Shown: positions 52,940 to 62,388 of the stretch, one piece after another
How the letters are laid out: every line of letters begins with the position of its first letter
Position numbering within the stretch: the stretch's first letter is position 1
Assembly: GCF_013415905.1 (NCBI RefSeq)
Contig: NZ_CP058909.1
Coordinates: forward strand, 682,001 to 746,000
DNA from: Halosimplex pelagicum
GTDB taxonomy: Archaea; Halobacteriota; Halobacteria; Halobacteriales; Haloarculaceae
Direction of reading: 5' to 3'
Length of the DNA: 64,000 nucleotides
Notes under the pieces: model-generated
What the model was told of the DNA's origin: nothing
Database searches by the model: none
Seen by the model: the letters and a program-made list of their open reading frames with translations, nothing else
Position numbers and translations under genes: made by a program

Positions 52940-54711
52940 GCGAGGGCTCCGACCTCACCGAACTCGCCAAGCGTCGCGGGTTCTTCCTGCAGAGCGCCGG
53001 CGCCTACGGCGGCGTCTCGGGCTTCTACACCTTCGGCCCCAACGGCGCCGCACTCAAGGACAACATCGAGGACACCTGGCGCGACCGCTTCACCGTCCGC
53101 GAGGGCAACATGGAGATCGACGCCCCCACCGTGATGCCCGAGCCCGTCTTCGAGGCGTCGGGCCACCTCGACGGCTTCGACGACATGATAGTCGAGTGCC
53201 CCCAGTGTGGGGCGTCCCACCGCGCCGACCACGTCGTCGAGGACAACACCGACTACGAGGAGGCCGAGGCCCTCGGTCCGGAACGCGTCGGCGAGATCAT
53301 CGCCGAGTACGAACTCGTCTGTCCCGACTGCGGCACCGGCCTCGCCGGCGAGGCCGTCGAGGACTTCAACCTCATGTTCGAGACGACGATCGGCCCCGGC
53401 TCGTCCTCACCGGGCTATCTGCGCCCCGAGACCGCCCAGGGCATCTTCGTCGAGTTCCCGCAACTGGCGGAGTACGCCCGCAACCAGCTCCCCTTCGGGG
53501 TCACGCAGATCGGCCGGGCCTACCGCAACGAGATCAGCCCCCGGAAGTCGCTGGTGCGCGTCCGGGAGTTCACCCAGGCCGAGCTCGAACTGTTCGTCGA
53601 CCCCGAGGAAGACGAGCCGGACCTCTCGGCGGTCGAGGACGTGGTCGCACCCTTCTACAGCGCGGCCGCACAGGAGAACGAGGACGGCGAGACCCGGGAT
53701 CTAACGATCGGGGAGGCGGTCGAGGAGGGCGTCGTCACCGACCCGTGGATCGCCTACTACCTCGGCGTCGCGACGGAGTGGTACGAGCGCATCGGCGTCG
53801 ACATGGACCGCTTCCGGTTCCGCCAGCACCTCTCCGGCGAACTCGCCCACTACGCCGCCGACTGCTGGGACGCCGAGAGCTACGTCACCGGGGACTGGGT
53901 GGAGATCGCCGGCTTCGCCTACCGCGGGGACTACGACCTCTCGAAACACGACGAGCACTCCGACGACGACTACACGATATTCAAACAGTACGACGAACCC
54001 GTCACGGTCGAACGGCCCACCGTCGACCCGGACATGAGCGCGCTGGGGCCCGAGTTCGGCGGCGCGGCCGGCGACGTGGCCGACGCGCTGGAGCGACTGG
54101 CCGAGGAAGACCCGGACGCCTTCCGCGAGGCGGGCGAGGACGGCGAGGTCACCGTCGACGTCGACGGCGAGAGCTACGACGTGCCGGTGAGCCAGACCGG
54201 CTTTTCCGTCGAGGAGGTCACCGAATCGGGCGAGCACATCACGCCCCACGTCGTCGAGCCGTCGCTCGGCATCGACCGGGCCCTCTATACGGTCCTCGAC
54301 CACTGCTACCGCGAGGACGAGATCGACGGGGAACAGCGCACGTTCCTCGAACTCCCCGCGGCGGTGGCGCCGACGACGGTCGGGGTCTTCCCGCTGATGG
54401 ACCGCGACGGCCTCGGGGAGAAGGCCCGCGAGGTCGCCGCGGACCTGCGCGAGCGCGGCCTCTCCGTGGCGTACGACGACTCGGGCGCCATCGGCCGGCG
54501 CTACCGCCGCCAGGACGAGGTCGGCACACCGTTCTGCGTCACCGTCGACTACGCGACCGTCGGCGAGGCCCGCGACGACGACGAGGGCGAGCCCGGAACC
54601 GTGACGGTCCGCGAGCGGGACACGACCGCCCAGAAGCGCGTCGACGTCGAGGCCCTCCCGGAGACGCTCGAGGCGCTGCGCGAGGGCGAGCTGGCGTTCG
54701 CGGAGCTGTAG
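52936..54711 (+). CDS. glyS: Glycyl-tRNA synthetase
   Basis: A 591-residue class II archaeal-type GlyRS that charges tRNA-Gly. Near the N-terminus are GFFLQSAGAYGGVSGFYTFG and the insert with CPQCGASH and CPDCGTG zinc ligands. Motif 2 is IGRAYRNEISPRKSLVRVREF and motif 3 is EPSLGIDRALYTVL. The C-terminal anticodon-binding domain starts about residue 475. ATG at 52936 overlaps the CBS gene stop. Confidence 0.97.
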   Translation: MSEGSDLTELAKRRGFFLQSAGAYGGVSGFYTFGPNGAALKDNIEDTWRDRFTVREGNMEIDAPTVMPEPVFEASGHLDGFDDMIVECPQCGASHRADHVVEDNTDYEEAEALGPERVGEIIAEYELVCPDCGTGLAGEAVEDFNLMFETTIGPGSSSPGYLRPETAQGIFVEFPQLAEYARNQLPFGVTQIGRAYRNEISPRKSLVRVREFTQAELELFVDPEEDEPDLSAVEDVVAPFYSAAAQENEDGETRDLTIGEAVEEGVVTDPWIAYYLGVATEWYERIGVDMDRFRFRQHLSGELAHYAADCWDAESYVTGDWVEIAGFAYRGDYDLSKHDEHSDDDYTIFKQYDEPVTVERPTVDPDMSALGPEFGGAAGDVADALERLAEEDPDAFREAGEDGEVTVDVDGESYDVPVSQTGFSVEEVTESGEHITPHVVEPSLGIDRALYTVLDHCYREDEIDGEQRTFLELPAAVAPTTVGVFPLMDRDGLGEKAREVAADLRERGLSVAYDDSGAIGRRYRRQDEVGTPFCVTVDYATVGEARDDDEGEPGTVTVRERDTTAQKRVDVEALPETLEALREGELAFAEL

Positions 54712-54732
54712 GCGCGGGAGGAGACCCACTCG

Positions 54733-55314
54733 ATGCGCGACGAAATCGTCCGTCGACTGGTCCACGCCAGCGGGACAGCGGTGCCGCTCGCGTACCTGTT
54801 CGTCCCGGGCGTCGAGTGGGTCCACGTTCAGGCGCTCCTCGTGGGCGGGCTCGCCGTCGGGCTCGTGCTCGAAGTCGTCCGGCTGGTCGTCGGGCTGGAC
54901 TGGTGGGTCTACGAGAAGCTCACCCGCGAGTACGAGCAGGACAACCTCGCGGGCTACTTCCTCGCCGTGTTCTCGATGGCCGTCGTCGCGCTCGCCTTCG
55001 AACCGACGGTCGCCGTCCCGGCTATCCTGATGCTGACGATCGCCGACCCCGTCTCGGGACTGCTCGGGTCGGGCGAACTGCGGACCGCGAAGGACGTGAC
55101 GGTCCTCCTCGTGACCTTCGCCGTCGCGACGCTACTGGCGGTCCCGTTCGTCACGCCGGTCGCGGCCGTCCTCGGCGGCGCCGCCGCCACGCTCGCCGAC
55201 GGCGTCAAACCCGTGATCCGGGGGTACGTGATCGACGACAACCTCACGATCCCCGTCGCCGGCGCCGCCGTCATGTCCCTCGCGATGCAGTTTCTCCCGG
55301 CCACTCCGGTGTAA
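54733..55314 (+). CDS. Dolichol kinase-like membrane protein
   Basis: A 193-residue polytopic protein of the polyprenol/diacylglycerol kinase family (IVRRLVHASGTAVPLAYLFV; LTIADPVSGLLGSGELRTAKD; ATLADGVKPVIRGYVIDDN), with about six hydrophobic segments. Relatives use CTP to phosphorylate dolichol for glycan transfer. It starts 21 bases after glyS and may be in the same transcript. The substrate has not been shown for haloarchaea here. Confidence 0.85.
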   Translation: MRDEIVRRLVHASGTAVPLAYLFVPGVEWVHVQALLVGGLAVGLVLEVVRLVVGLDWWVYEKLTREYEQDNLAGYFLAVFSMAVVALAFEPTVAVPAILMLTIADPVSGLLGSGELRTAKDVTVLLVTFAVATLLAVPFVTPVAAVLGGAAATLADGVKPVIRGYVIDDNLTIPVAGAAVMSLAMQFLPATPV

Positions 55315-55403
55315 ACGACCGCTGGTCCGGTCACGGCCACCGGTCGGCCCCCACTTGCCACGGCAGGCCCGGCGTTCATCCGGGTCTCGGGGCAAGTGCG
55401 GGT

Positions 55404-55733
55404 ATGCTCGACGACCCGAACTGGCAGGAGTACCTCGGTGTCCGGGTTCGCGACCGCGGCAAGCCCGTCGGGACGGTCGTGGACTTCGACGCCGACCGCG
55501 CGGCGTTCTACCTCGAACCCTCCCCGGAGATCGACGAGAACACCTGGGACGGGCTGGGCTGGGGCGACCGCGCCGACTACGACCGCAACTGGGAGGACGT
55601 GGACTACGACCGGTGGCGCGACGGCGAGAGCGACCTCCCCGTCGACTACGACGAGTGGCCCTGTACGCTCCCCAACGCGCGGCTCGAAGAGAGTGAGGAC
55701 GGCGAGGAACTGCGACTGGTGAGCGCGACCTGA
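55404..55733 (+). CDS. Conserved acidic haloarchaeal protein
   Basis: A 109-residue, tryptophan-rich acidic protein (LGVRVRDRGKPVGTVVDFDA; DGLGWGDRADYDRNWEDVDY). I recognise no characterised domain. ATG at 55404 starts an unbroken frame with homogeneous composition. It lies upstream of hef with a 78-base gap that holds the hef promoter. Confidence 0.68.
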   Translation: MLDDPNWQEYLGVRVRDRGKPVGTVVDFDADRAAFYLEPSPEIDENTWDGLGWGDRADYDRNWEDVDYDRWRDGESDLPVDYDEWPCTLPNARLEESEDGEELRLVSAT

Positions 55734-55779
55734 ACCACTGGGGAGTACCGCCGTTCCACTTCCGCCGCGGTACCTGAAC

Positions 55780-55787
55780 CCTTATCG
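55780..55787 (+). promoter_or_regulatory. TATA box of hef
   Basis: CCTTATCG, 25-32 bases before ATG 55812. Confidence 0.45.
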
Positions 55788-55811
55788 GGCGGCGGGGCGA
55801 ACCCGTACCAA

Positions 55812-58346
55812 ATGGCGACGACCGACGAGGGCGACGGCGAGGGGGTCTCCGGGCCGCTCCTCGTCGACGGCTTTCTCGAAGACCGGACCTACCAGCGCAG
55901 GCTGGCCGACGCGGCTCTGGAGACCCACACCCTGGTCTGTCTCCCGACCGGCCTCGGCAAGACGACGGTGAGCCTGCTGGTGACCGCCCGGCGGCTGGCC
56001 GGCGACGTGGTGAACAAGTCCCTGCTGCTCGCACCGACGAAACCGCTGGTCACCCAGCACGCCGAGTTCTACCGGGAGGCCCTGGAGGTGCCCGACGACG
56101 AGATCGTCGTCTACACCGGCGACACCCGCCCCGACGACCGCGCGGAGCTGTGGAACGGGGCCCGCATCGTCGTCGCGACCCCCGAGGTCGTCGAGAACGA
56201 CCTCGTCGGCAACCGGGTCGACCTGACCGACGTGGTCCACTGCACCTTCGACGAATGTCACCGCGCGACCGGCGACTACGCCTACAACTACATCGCCGAG
56301 CGCTACCACGACGAGGCCCGAGACCCGCTGGCGACCGGGATGAGCGCCTCCCCCGGCGACGACGAGGAGGCCATCCTCGAAGTCTGCGGCAACCTCGGGC
56401 TCGCCCAAGTCGAGGTGATGACCGAGGACGACGCCGACGTATCGGCCTACACCCACGAGACCACCGTCGACTGGGAGCGCGTCGAGCTGCCCGAGACCGT
56501 CATCGAAATCCGCGACGCGATCAACGACGTGATCGCCGACCGGCTGTCGAAACTGCGGGACTTGGGCGTCACGAACACCAGCAAGCCCGACGTGTCCGAA
56601 CGGGAGATCCAGACGATCCAGGGCAAGCTCCGGGAGCTGATGAACAACGACCAGTCGGAGGGCTACGAGGGGATGAGCTTCCTCGCGGAGATACGCAAGC
56701 TCCGGACCGCCGTCACCTACGCCGAGACCCAGAGCGTCGAGAGCCTCCGACGCTACTTCGAGCGACAGAAACAGGCCGCCCGCTCCTCGGGCGCGTCGAA
56801 GGCCGACCAGCGGATGATCTCCGAGCCGAAGGTGCGGGAGGCGATCCGGCGGGCGGAGGACTACGACGACCTGCACCCGAAGTTCAGGCGGACGCGGATG
56901 CTCCTCGCCCAGACGCTCGGCATCGAGAACGGCGAGCGCGTCATCGTCTTCACCGAATCGCGCGACACCGCCGAGACGCTGACGGACTTCCTCGGCGAGC
57001 ACTTCACCACCCGCAAGTTCGTCGGCCAGTCCGACACCGAGGGCAGCGACGGGATGACCCAGAAAGAGCAACAGGAGACCCTCGACGAGTTCCGGGCAGG
57101 CGAGTTCGAGGTGCTCGTCTCCACGTCCGTCGCCGAGGAGGGGCTGGACGTTCCCGAAGTGGATCTAGTACTCTTCTACGAACCCGTCCCGACCGCCATC
57201 CGCGCCATCCAGCGCAAGGGCCGAACCGGCCGCCAGACCGAGGGCGCCGTCTCGGTCCTGCTGGCCGAGGACACCCGCGACGAGGCCTACTTCTGGAAGG
57301 CCCGCAACGACCAGAAGCGCATGGAGAAGGAGCTGCGCTCGCTGAAGTCGATGGCCGGCGAGATCGAGAGCGAGCTCACCCAGACCGGGATGGACGAGTT
57401 CGAGAGCGTCGGCGACGGCGCGGACGACCCGGCGACGGACGCGAGCGCTGCTCCACACGAAACGGGGGGCGAAGCCGCATCGAAATCCAGCGACGACGGG
57501 GACGAGTCCACGGACGACGCACCCGAAACGGAGGAGGTCGCAACTACCTCGCAAGCCGACGAGGGCGACGGCCAGGCCGGACTCGACGCGTTCGCGGGCG
57601 GCGAGAGCGGGGGGTCGGACGGCGGCGGCGAGGACGCCGAGCGCGACGAACCGGAGGGAGAGGTCGCGACGGCGAGCGCCGACGACGAGGAGACCGTCGA
57701 GGTCGTCGTCGACCAGCGGGAACTGGACGCCGCCATCGCGAAGGACCTCTCCCGCCAGGAGGGAATCGAGACGCGCCTGGAGACGCTGGCCGTCGGCGAC
57801 TACGTGCTCTCCGACCGAGTCGTCGTCGAGCGCAAGACCGTGTCGGACTTCCTCGACACGCTGACCGGCGACGACGAGCGCTCGCTGTTCGAGCAGCTCA
57901 CCGACGCCGCCCGCTACTACGCCCGGCCGGTGGTCGTCATCGAAGGCGAGGACCTCTACGGCGAGCGCAACGTCCACCCCAACGCGATCCACGGGGCGCT
58001 AGCCTCCATCGCCGTCGACTTCGGGGCGAGCGTCCTGCGGACGACCGACGAGGACGAGACGAGAGAGCTCCTGTCGACCGTCGCGACCCGCGAGCAGGAA
58101 GAGGAAGACAGGACCGTCAGCGTCCACGGCGAGAAGAGTTCGAAGACGCTGGCCGAACAGCAGGAGTACGTCGTCGCCAGCGTCGCCGAAGTCGGACCCG
58201 TGACCGCCGAGTCCCTGCTCGCGGAGTTCGGCAGCGTCGAGGCGGTGATGACCGCCGACGCAGAGGAGCTCCTGGCGGCCGATGGCGTCGGCGAGGTGAC
58301 CGCCGAACGTATCCGCGAAGTTGTGGGAAGCGACTACGACGGCTGA
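55812..58346 (+). CDS. hef: Hef helicase-nuclease
   Basis: An 844-residue fork-processing enzyme, relative of FANCM and XPF. The helicase part has PTGLGKTT (Walker A, 45-52), DECH (147-150) and the C-terminal motif VEEGLDVPEVDLVLFYEPVP/RKGRTGRQ. An acidic linker (about 535-625) leads to the ERCC4 nuclease with DQREL (about 632) and VERK (about 672), then a helix-hairpin-helix tail (about 790-844). In haloarchaea Hef helps restart stalled forks. The linker is longer than in other archaea, a halophilic feature. Confidence 0.97.
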   Translation: MATTDEGDGEGVSGPLLVDGFLEDRTYQRRLADAALETHTLVCLPTGLGKTTVSLLVTARRLAGDVVNKSLLLAPTKPLVTQHAEFYREALEVPDDEIVVYTGDTRPDDRAELWNGARIVVATPEVVENDLVGNRVDLTDVVHCTFDECHRATGDYAYNYIAERYHDEARDPLATGMSASPGDDEEAILEVCGNLGLAQVEVMTEDDADVSAYTHETTVDWERVELPETVIEIRDAINDVIADRLSKLRDLGVTNTSKPDVSEREIQTIQGKLRELMNNDQSEGYEGMSFLAEIRKLRTAVTYAETQSVESLRRYFERQKQAARSSGASKADQRMISEPKVREAIRRAEDYDDLHPKFRRTRMLLAQTLGIENGERVIVFTESRDTAETLTDFLGEHFTTRKFVGQSDTEGSDGMTQKEQQETLDEFRAGEFEVLVSTSVAEEGLDVPEVDLVLFYEPVPTAIRAIQRKGRTGRQTEGAVSVLLAEDTRDEAYFWKARNDQKRMEKELRSLKSMAGEIESELTQTGMDEFESVGDGADDPATDASAAPHETGGEAASKSSDDGDESTDDAPETEEVATTSQADEGDGQAGLDAFAGGESGGSDGGGEDAERDEPEGEVATASADDEETVEVVVDQRELDAAIAKDLSRQEGIETRLETLAVGDYVLSDRVVVERKTVSDFLDTLTGDDERSLFEQLTDAARYYARPVVVIEGEDLYGERNVHPNAIHGALASIAVDFGASVLRTTDEDETRELLSTVATREQEEEDRTVSVHGEKSSKTLAEQQEYVVASVAEVGPVTAESLLAEFGSVEAVMTADAEELLAADGVGEVTAERIREVVGSDYDG

Positions 58347-58393
58347 CCGCGAGGTTCGACCGCCGGGCCGGGTGGCGGTGTTCCGACCCCGAC

Positions 58394-58410
58394 ACCCCTT
58401 CGTTTCGAGT
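58394..58410 (-). promoter_or_regulatory. Second ORB-like sequence
   Basis: ACCCCTTCGTTTCGAGT is identical to 63821-63837. It lies in the intergenic region between hef and the redoxin gene, 5.4 kb from the candidate origin, and is possibly an isolated Orc1/Cdc6 site. No G-run flanks it. Confidence 0.35.
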
Positions 58411-58478
58411 CGAGATCCTGACCGATCCGAACAACGATTACCCCCGGGTTCAAAGCCGATACCAGCAGGGGGCAAGAG

Positions 58479-59012
58479 ATGAGCGACGGCATGCAATGGA
58501 TCGTCAGGTTCGAGTTGCCGAACGGGGGGCCAGGGCCGGACACGGTCGCGAGCGAGGATCTCGCGGGCGAGTTCGACGCCGTGGTCGTACTCCTGTTGCG
58601 AGACCACTACTGTCAGGTATCACGCGAGCGCGCCACGGCCTACAGCGAGGCGTTCGAGGAGTTCGCCGCCGAGGACATCGCCGTCGTCGGGGCGCTCCCG
58701 GACACCGCCGAGCGGACCGGCTACTGGCGGCGACGCTACGACCTGACCTATCCCGTCCTCGCCGACTCCTCGGAGGGGCCGTCGGCGGCGGACGCCGACG
58801 GCGGCGCGGCGACGGCGATGACCGACGGGACGCCGCGGTTCGACGCCTTCTCCGACGTCGAGGTCGGCGTCGACACGCTGCCGGGGATCGGCGTCCTCGA
58901 CACGCGTGGGACGTTCTCGCGGCTCGTCCACACCGAGGGCGGCGAGACGCTTCAGGAGTGTCCGAGTCCGTCCGAGGCGCTCGACGCGGCGCGGGACGCA
59001 CTGGAAACGTAG
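58479..59012 (+). CDS. Peroxiredoxin/redoxin-like protein
   Basis: A 177-residue thioredoxin-fold protein of the AhpC/redoxin group. The segment LLLRDHYCQVSRERATAYSE places a cysteine near the peroxidatic position. The later FDAFSDVEVGVDTLPGIGVL and RGTFSRLVHTE fit the family. The first cysteine is not in the usual xxTxxC context, so peroxidase activity is uncertain. Its promoter is not clear. Confidence 0.8.
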   Translation: MSDGMQWIVRFELPNGGPGPDTVASEDLAGEFDAVVVLLLRDHYCQVSRERATAYSEAFEEFAAEDIAVVGALPDTAERTGYWRRRYDLTYPVLADSSEGPSAADADGGAATAMTDGTPRFDAFSDVEVGVDTLPGIGVLDTRGTFSRLVHTEGGETLQECPSPSEALDAARDALET

Positions 59013-59019
59013 GGACGGT

Positions 59020-59060
59020 GGCTGCCGATCCGGGGAAATCGGCTGCCGATCCGGGGAATC
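59020..59060. repeat. Tandem 20/21-bp repeat
   Basis: Two copies of GGCTGCCGATCCGGGGAA(A)TC, 21 and 20 bases, between the convergent redoxin and zinc-ribbon genes. Possibly a terminator. Confidence 0.6.
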
Positions 59061-59097
59061 GGTTGCAGTAGGGGAAAACGCGGTGGGGCGATTCCGT

Positions 59098-59955
59098 TCA
59101 GTACGACCCGGACAGCGCGCCCAGCGCCTCGGCCGCCTCGCGTGCCGCCGCGAGGTGGTCGCGGGCGCGGCGCGGGTCGTCGGCGTTCTCGGCGCGTTCG
59201 GCGTGTTTCCGGAGGGTCCGCACCAGCGACGCGTGGGCCGCGCCGAAGTCGTCGCCGGCCTCGGCGTCGGCAGTGACCGCGGATCCCGTCGGCTCGGACG
59301 CCGACTGCTGTTGGGTCGGCTGCTGTTGAGCCGGCTGCTGCTGAGTCGGCTGTGACTGATTCGGCTGCTGAGCCGGCTGTGGCTGACTCGGCTGCTGTTG
59401 AGTCGGTTGCTGGGACGGTTGGGACTGGGTCGACTGCTGTTGAGTCGGCTGCTGAGTCGGCTGTGACTGCGTCGGCCGCTGCTGGCCACCCGTGGGACCG
59501 GCGTCCGCGTTCGACCCCTCGGCCGTCGCCTGCTCGGTACCGGTCTCGTCTGCGCCGGTCCGGACGGCGGGGCCGTCGGGCTGTTTGACCTCGATGTGGT
59601 CGGGCGTGTCGCCGTTCTCGGCCGTCTGGGGCTGGTCGGTCGCCCCATCCACCGCGGCGGGGTCGGCGTCCCCGCCTTCCTCGGGTGTCTCGACGGGTTC
59701 GTCGACCTGCCCCTCCCCTTCGGCGGCTTCCTCGACGGCCTCGTCGTTCGTGACCACGCGCTGGCAGGTGGGACAGAACTCGTCGCCGTCGTAGCGGAAG
59801 ATCGGGTCGCCGCAGTCGTTACAGTGGGCGTTGGTCATCGTCGCGCCCTTCAACAGCAGGTCGCTCATCCGCTCGCTGGCCTCCCGTTTCTGCTTGTCCT
59901 CTTCGTACTTCTCGCGGAGCCGCTCGCGCTCGGCTTCCTTGTCGAAGTCGCTCAT
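59098..59955 (-). CDS. Zinc-ribbon (SSSCA1-like) protein with Q/P linker
   Basis: A 285-residue protein. Residues 1-70: a coiled N-terminus (EAERERLREKYEEDKQKREA), then the p27/SSSCA1 zinc ribbon (HCNDCGDPIFRYDGDEFCPTC). A long low-complexity linker (about 70-240) contains QP/QQ repeats such as QSQPTQQPTQQQ. A C-terminal helical domain (HASLVRTLRKHAERAENADD) ends the protein. A CCTTTTTGG box 23-31 bases upstream fixes ATG 59955. Function unknown; the ribbon may bind RNA or protein. Confidence 0.85.
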   Translation of the reverse strand: MSDFDKEAERERLREKYEEDKQKREASERMSDLLLKGATMTNAHCNDCGDPIFRYDGDEFCPTCQRVVTNDEAVEEAAEGEGQVDEPVETPEEGGDADPAAVDGATDQPQTAENGDTPDHIEVKQPDGPAVRTGADETGTEQATAEGSNADAGPTGGQQRPTQSQPTQQPTQQQSTQSQPSQQPTQQQPSQPQPAQQPNQSQPTQQQPAQQQPTQQQSASEPTGSAVTADAEAGDDFGAAHASLVRTLRKHAERAENADDPRRARDHLAAAREAAEALGALSGSY

Positions 59956-60094
59956 ACCCGTAGGATACCGGCCACCGCCAAAAAGGCCGTCGCCACGGTT
60001 CCCCCACCGTCGGCCCCACCGCCGACCGCGATCGGATCGACGGCTGTCGAACCGAGAAGTGACGAACGACGCGGCCAGCGGTCGGGTTTCGATA

Positions 60095-60103
60095 GATTTA
60101 CCC
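60095..60103 (+). promoter_or_regulatory. TATA box of mdh
   Basis: GATTTACCC, 28-36 bases before ATG 60131. Confidence 0.45.
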
Positions 60104-60130
60104 ACTGAACGTGGCACAGTTTGACGTGAT

Positions 60131-61054
60131 ATGACGAAAGTTAGCATCGTCGGTGCGGCGGGCACCGTCGGGGCGGCAGCGGGGTACAACCTTGCGCTTC
60201 GGGACATCGTCGACGACCTCGTCTTCGTCGACATCCCGGACCAGGAGGACGTGACGATCGGGCAGGCCGCGGACGCCAACCACGGCGTCGCCTACGACTC
60301 GAACACGACCGTCCGCCAGGGTACCTACGAGGACACCGCCGGCTCCGACGTGGTCGTCATCACGGCCGGTATCCCCCGCCAGCCCGGCCAGACCCGCATC
60401 GACCTGGCCGGCGACAACGCGCCGATCATGGACGACATCGGCTCCTCGCTCGCCGAGCACAACGACGACTTCGTCACGGTGACGACGTCGAACCCCGTCG
60501 ACCTGCTCAACCGCCACCTCTACGAGACGGGCTCGCGCGCACGCGAGCAGGTGGTCGGCTTCGGCGGCCGGCTGGACTCCGCGCGGTTCCGCTACGTTCT
60601 CTCCGAACGGTTCGACACGCAGGTCGGCAACGTCGAGGCGACCATCCTGGGCGAACACGGCGACGCCCAGGTCCCCGTGTTCTCGAAGGTCCGCGTCGAC
60701 GGCCGCGACCCTGAGTTCGACGCCGACGAGCGCGAGGCCATCCTCGAGGACCTCCAGGAGTCGGCGATGAACGTCATCGAGCGCAAGGGCGCCACCGAGT
60801 GGGGCCCGGCGACGGGCGTCGCCCACATGGTCGAGGCCATCCTCAACGACACCGGCGAAGTCCTGCCCGGCTCGGTCGTCCTCGACGGCGAGTTCGGCTA
60901 CGAGGACACCGCCTTCGGCGTCCCGGTCAAGCTCGGCTCCGACGGCGTCGAGGAGGTCGTCGAGTGGGAACTGTCCGAGTACGAGCAAGAACTCATGGAC
61001 GACGCCGCCGAGAAGCTCTCCGACCAGTACGACCAGATGACCAGCGAGGACTGA
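60131..61054 (+). CDS. mdh: Malate dehydrogenase
   Basis: A 307-residue LDH-like malate dehydrogenase. Coenzyme site [15 protein letters not shown]. Substrate arginine loop [13 protein letters not shown], in which Gln at the 102-like position marks malate or lactate specificity in this group. Catalytic histidine motif [14 protein letters not shown]. The protein resembles the Haloarcula malate dehydrogenase in length and motifs. It stands alone. Confidence 0.94.
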   Translation: MTKVSIVGAAGTVGAAAGYNLALRDIVDDLVFVDIPDQEDVTIGQAADANHGVAYDSNTTVRQGTYEDTAGSDVVVITAGIPRQPGQTRIDLAGDNAPIMDDIGSSLAEHNDDFVTVTTSNPVDLLNRHLYETGSRAREQVVGFGGRLDSARFRYVLSERFDTQVGNVEATILGEHGDAQVPVFSKVRVDGRDPEFDADEREAILEDLQESAMNVIERKGATEWGPATGVAHMVEAILNDTGEVLPGSVVLDGEFGYEDTAFGVPVKLGSDGVEEVVEWELSEYEQELMDDAAEKLSDQYDQMTSED

Positions 61055-61095
61055 CGGCGCCGAGCGGAGCGTGACGACGACCCGGCGCTGACGGG

Positions 61096-61227
61096 TTAGC
61101 CGCCCCGACGCGGCTCCGACCGGTCGGCGCGCCCGTCCGGTCGACGCCCCTCGTCGAGGGCTTCTTCGGACACTCGTTCGTCGAGCAGTGACGCCCACTC
61201 CTCGAGATGTGAACGCTGGTGAGTCAC
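61096..61227 (-). CDS. Possible 43-residue basic/acidic small protein
   Basis: GTG at 61227 has GGAGG 8-12 bases upstream and a TTATAC-like box (61267-61272) 40-45 bases upstream, so a short leader is possible. The peptide (THQRSHLEEWASLLDERVSE, then an Arg/Asp-rich tail) is amphipathic at first. A longer frame runs upstream but without protein-like composition. No homologue is recognised. It lies in the 398-bp gap 61055-61452, which otherwise shows only short hairpins. Confidence 0.35.
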   Translation of the reverse strand: MTHQRSHLEEWASLLDERVSEEALDEGRRPDGRADRSEPRRGG

Positions 61228-61452
61228 GGGTACCCCTCCGTTGGCGCGAGTATCGACGGCCGAGAGTATAACGATTGTGCCTGCACCGGCGATCACCGGA
61301 GCGCGGCCTCGCCGTCGTTGCGGTGCATCGCGAGACCGCGACGCTTCGGAGTCGACGCTACGGAGCCGTCGCTGCGGAGTCACCGATGCGCGATCGTCGC
61401 TGCGGAAGTCGTCGAGTCGAAACGGGGGGTCGAGCGGCGCAGGAGGGTGGGT

Positions 61453-62382
61453 TCAGGCGTCGGCCTGGCGCCAGGTCTCGGGCACCTGGATGCTGTAGCG
61501 ACCGTCTTCCTGGAGCGCGATGATGTACTCCTCGCGGTCGTACAGCTCCATCAGGTTGAGTTCGTACTGGCCGGGTTCGACGACGCGGATGCTCTCGAAC
61601 TGGTCGTTGAGCTCCTCGCGGAGTTCGGCCAGATCCGGGCGGTCGGCCCGCTCGGCGTCCGGCTCCTCCGCGACGGTGCGGCCGTCCGACTCCTCCGCGT
61701 CGGGGTCCGCGTCGCCGGCGGCGGACTCGACGGCGTCGTCGGTGGCAGTCGCGGCCTCGTCGGTGACAGTCGCGGTTTCGTCGTCGGACGGCTCGGTGCC
61801 CTCGGCGCCGTCCGCCCCGTCGTCGGACCCGGCGGGGTCGAACCCCGTGGAGTCGGGCATCTCGTCGGGGTCGACGAGTTGACTGCGCGCGTCGGCCTGG
61901 GCGGTGTCCTCGGTGCCGGGCTCGGACTCGGCGACGATGATGTCGTCGTCGAACGCCTCGCCCGTCGAGGCGGGCGAGTCCGAGTCCTCGGTGGCCGCCG
62001 AGGCACCGACGGTCGTGGCGTCCGGGGAAGCGCCCGCACCGCCGGACTCCGCCGGGGGACGGGCCTCCGTGGCGTCGCTGCCCGCCGAGCCGCCGACCAG
62101 GTCCCGAACCGTCGCGGCGGCGTTGCCGACCGTCCGACTCACCGAGTCGCCCGGCCGGTCGGTCGGCTCGGGCGGCGACTCGGCCGGCGCGTCGACGGCT
62201 CCGCCGTCGTCGGTGCCCGAATCGCCGGCGCCGCCGTCGGCCGGGCCGGACCCGCTCTCGGAGCCGTCGAACCCGTCGGGACGGAACTGGAACTTCGTGC
62301 CGCCACACTCCGGACACCCCGACAGCATCTCCTTGGAGCCGTCGGCGAACGTCCGGTCGCAGCTCGTACACTGGTGGGGCAT
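61453..62382 (-). CDS. arvC: ArvC/OapC zinc-ribbon protein
   Basis: A 309-residue protein. The N-terminal zinc ribbon is HQCTSCDRTF...SGCPECGG (about 3-27). An unusually long disordered acidic linker (about 30-250) is rich in Asp, Glu, Ser, Thr and Ala. A conserved C-terminal beta domain (QYELNLMELYDREEYIIAL; SIQVPETWRQ) follows. ArvC is the third protein of the haloarchaeal vesiculation operon. It starts 6 bases after the arvB stop. Confidence 0.88.
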   Translation of the reverse strand: MPHQCTSCDRTFADGSKEMLSGCPECGGTKFQFRPDGFDGSESGSGPADGGAGDSGTDDGGAVDAPAESPPEPTDRPGDSVSRTVGNAAATVRDLVGGSAGSDATEARPPAESGGAGASPDATTVGASAATEDSDSPASTGEAFDDDIIVAESEPGTEDTAQADARSQLVDPDEMPDSTGFDPAGSDDGADGAEGTEPSDDETATVTDEAATATDDAVESAAGDADPDAEESDGRTVAEEPDAERADRPDLAELREELNDQFESIRVVEPGQYELNLMELYDREEYIIALQEDGRYSIQVPETWRQADA

Positions 62383-62388
62383 ACCTGG

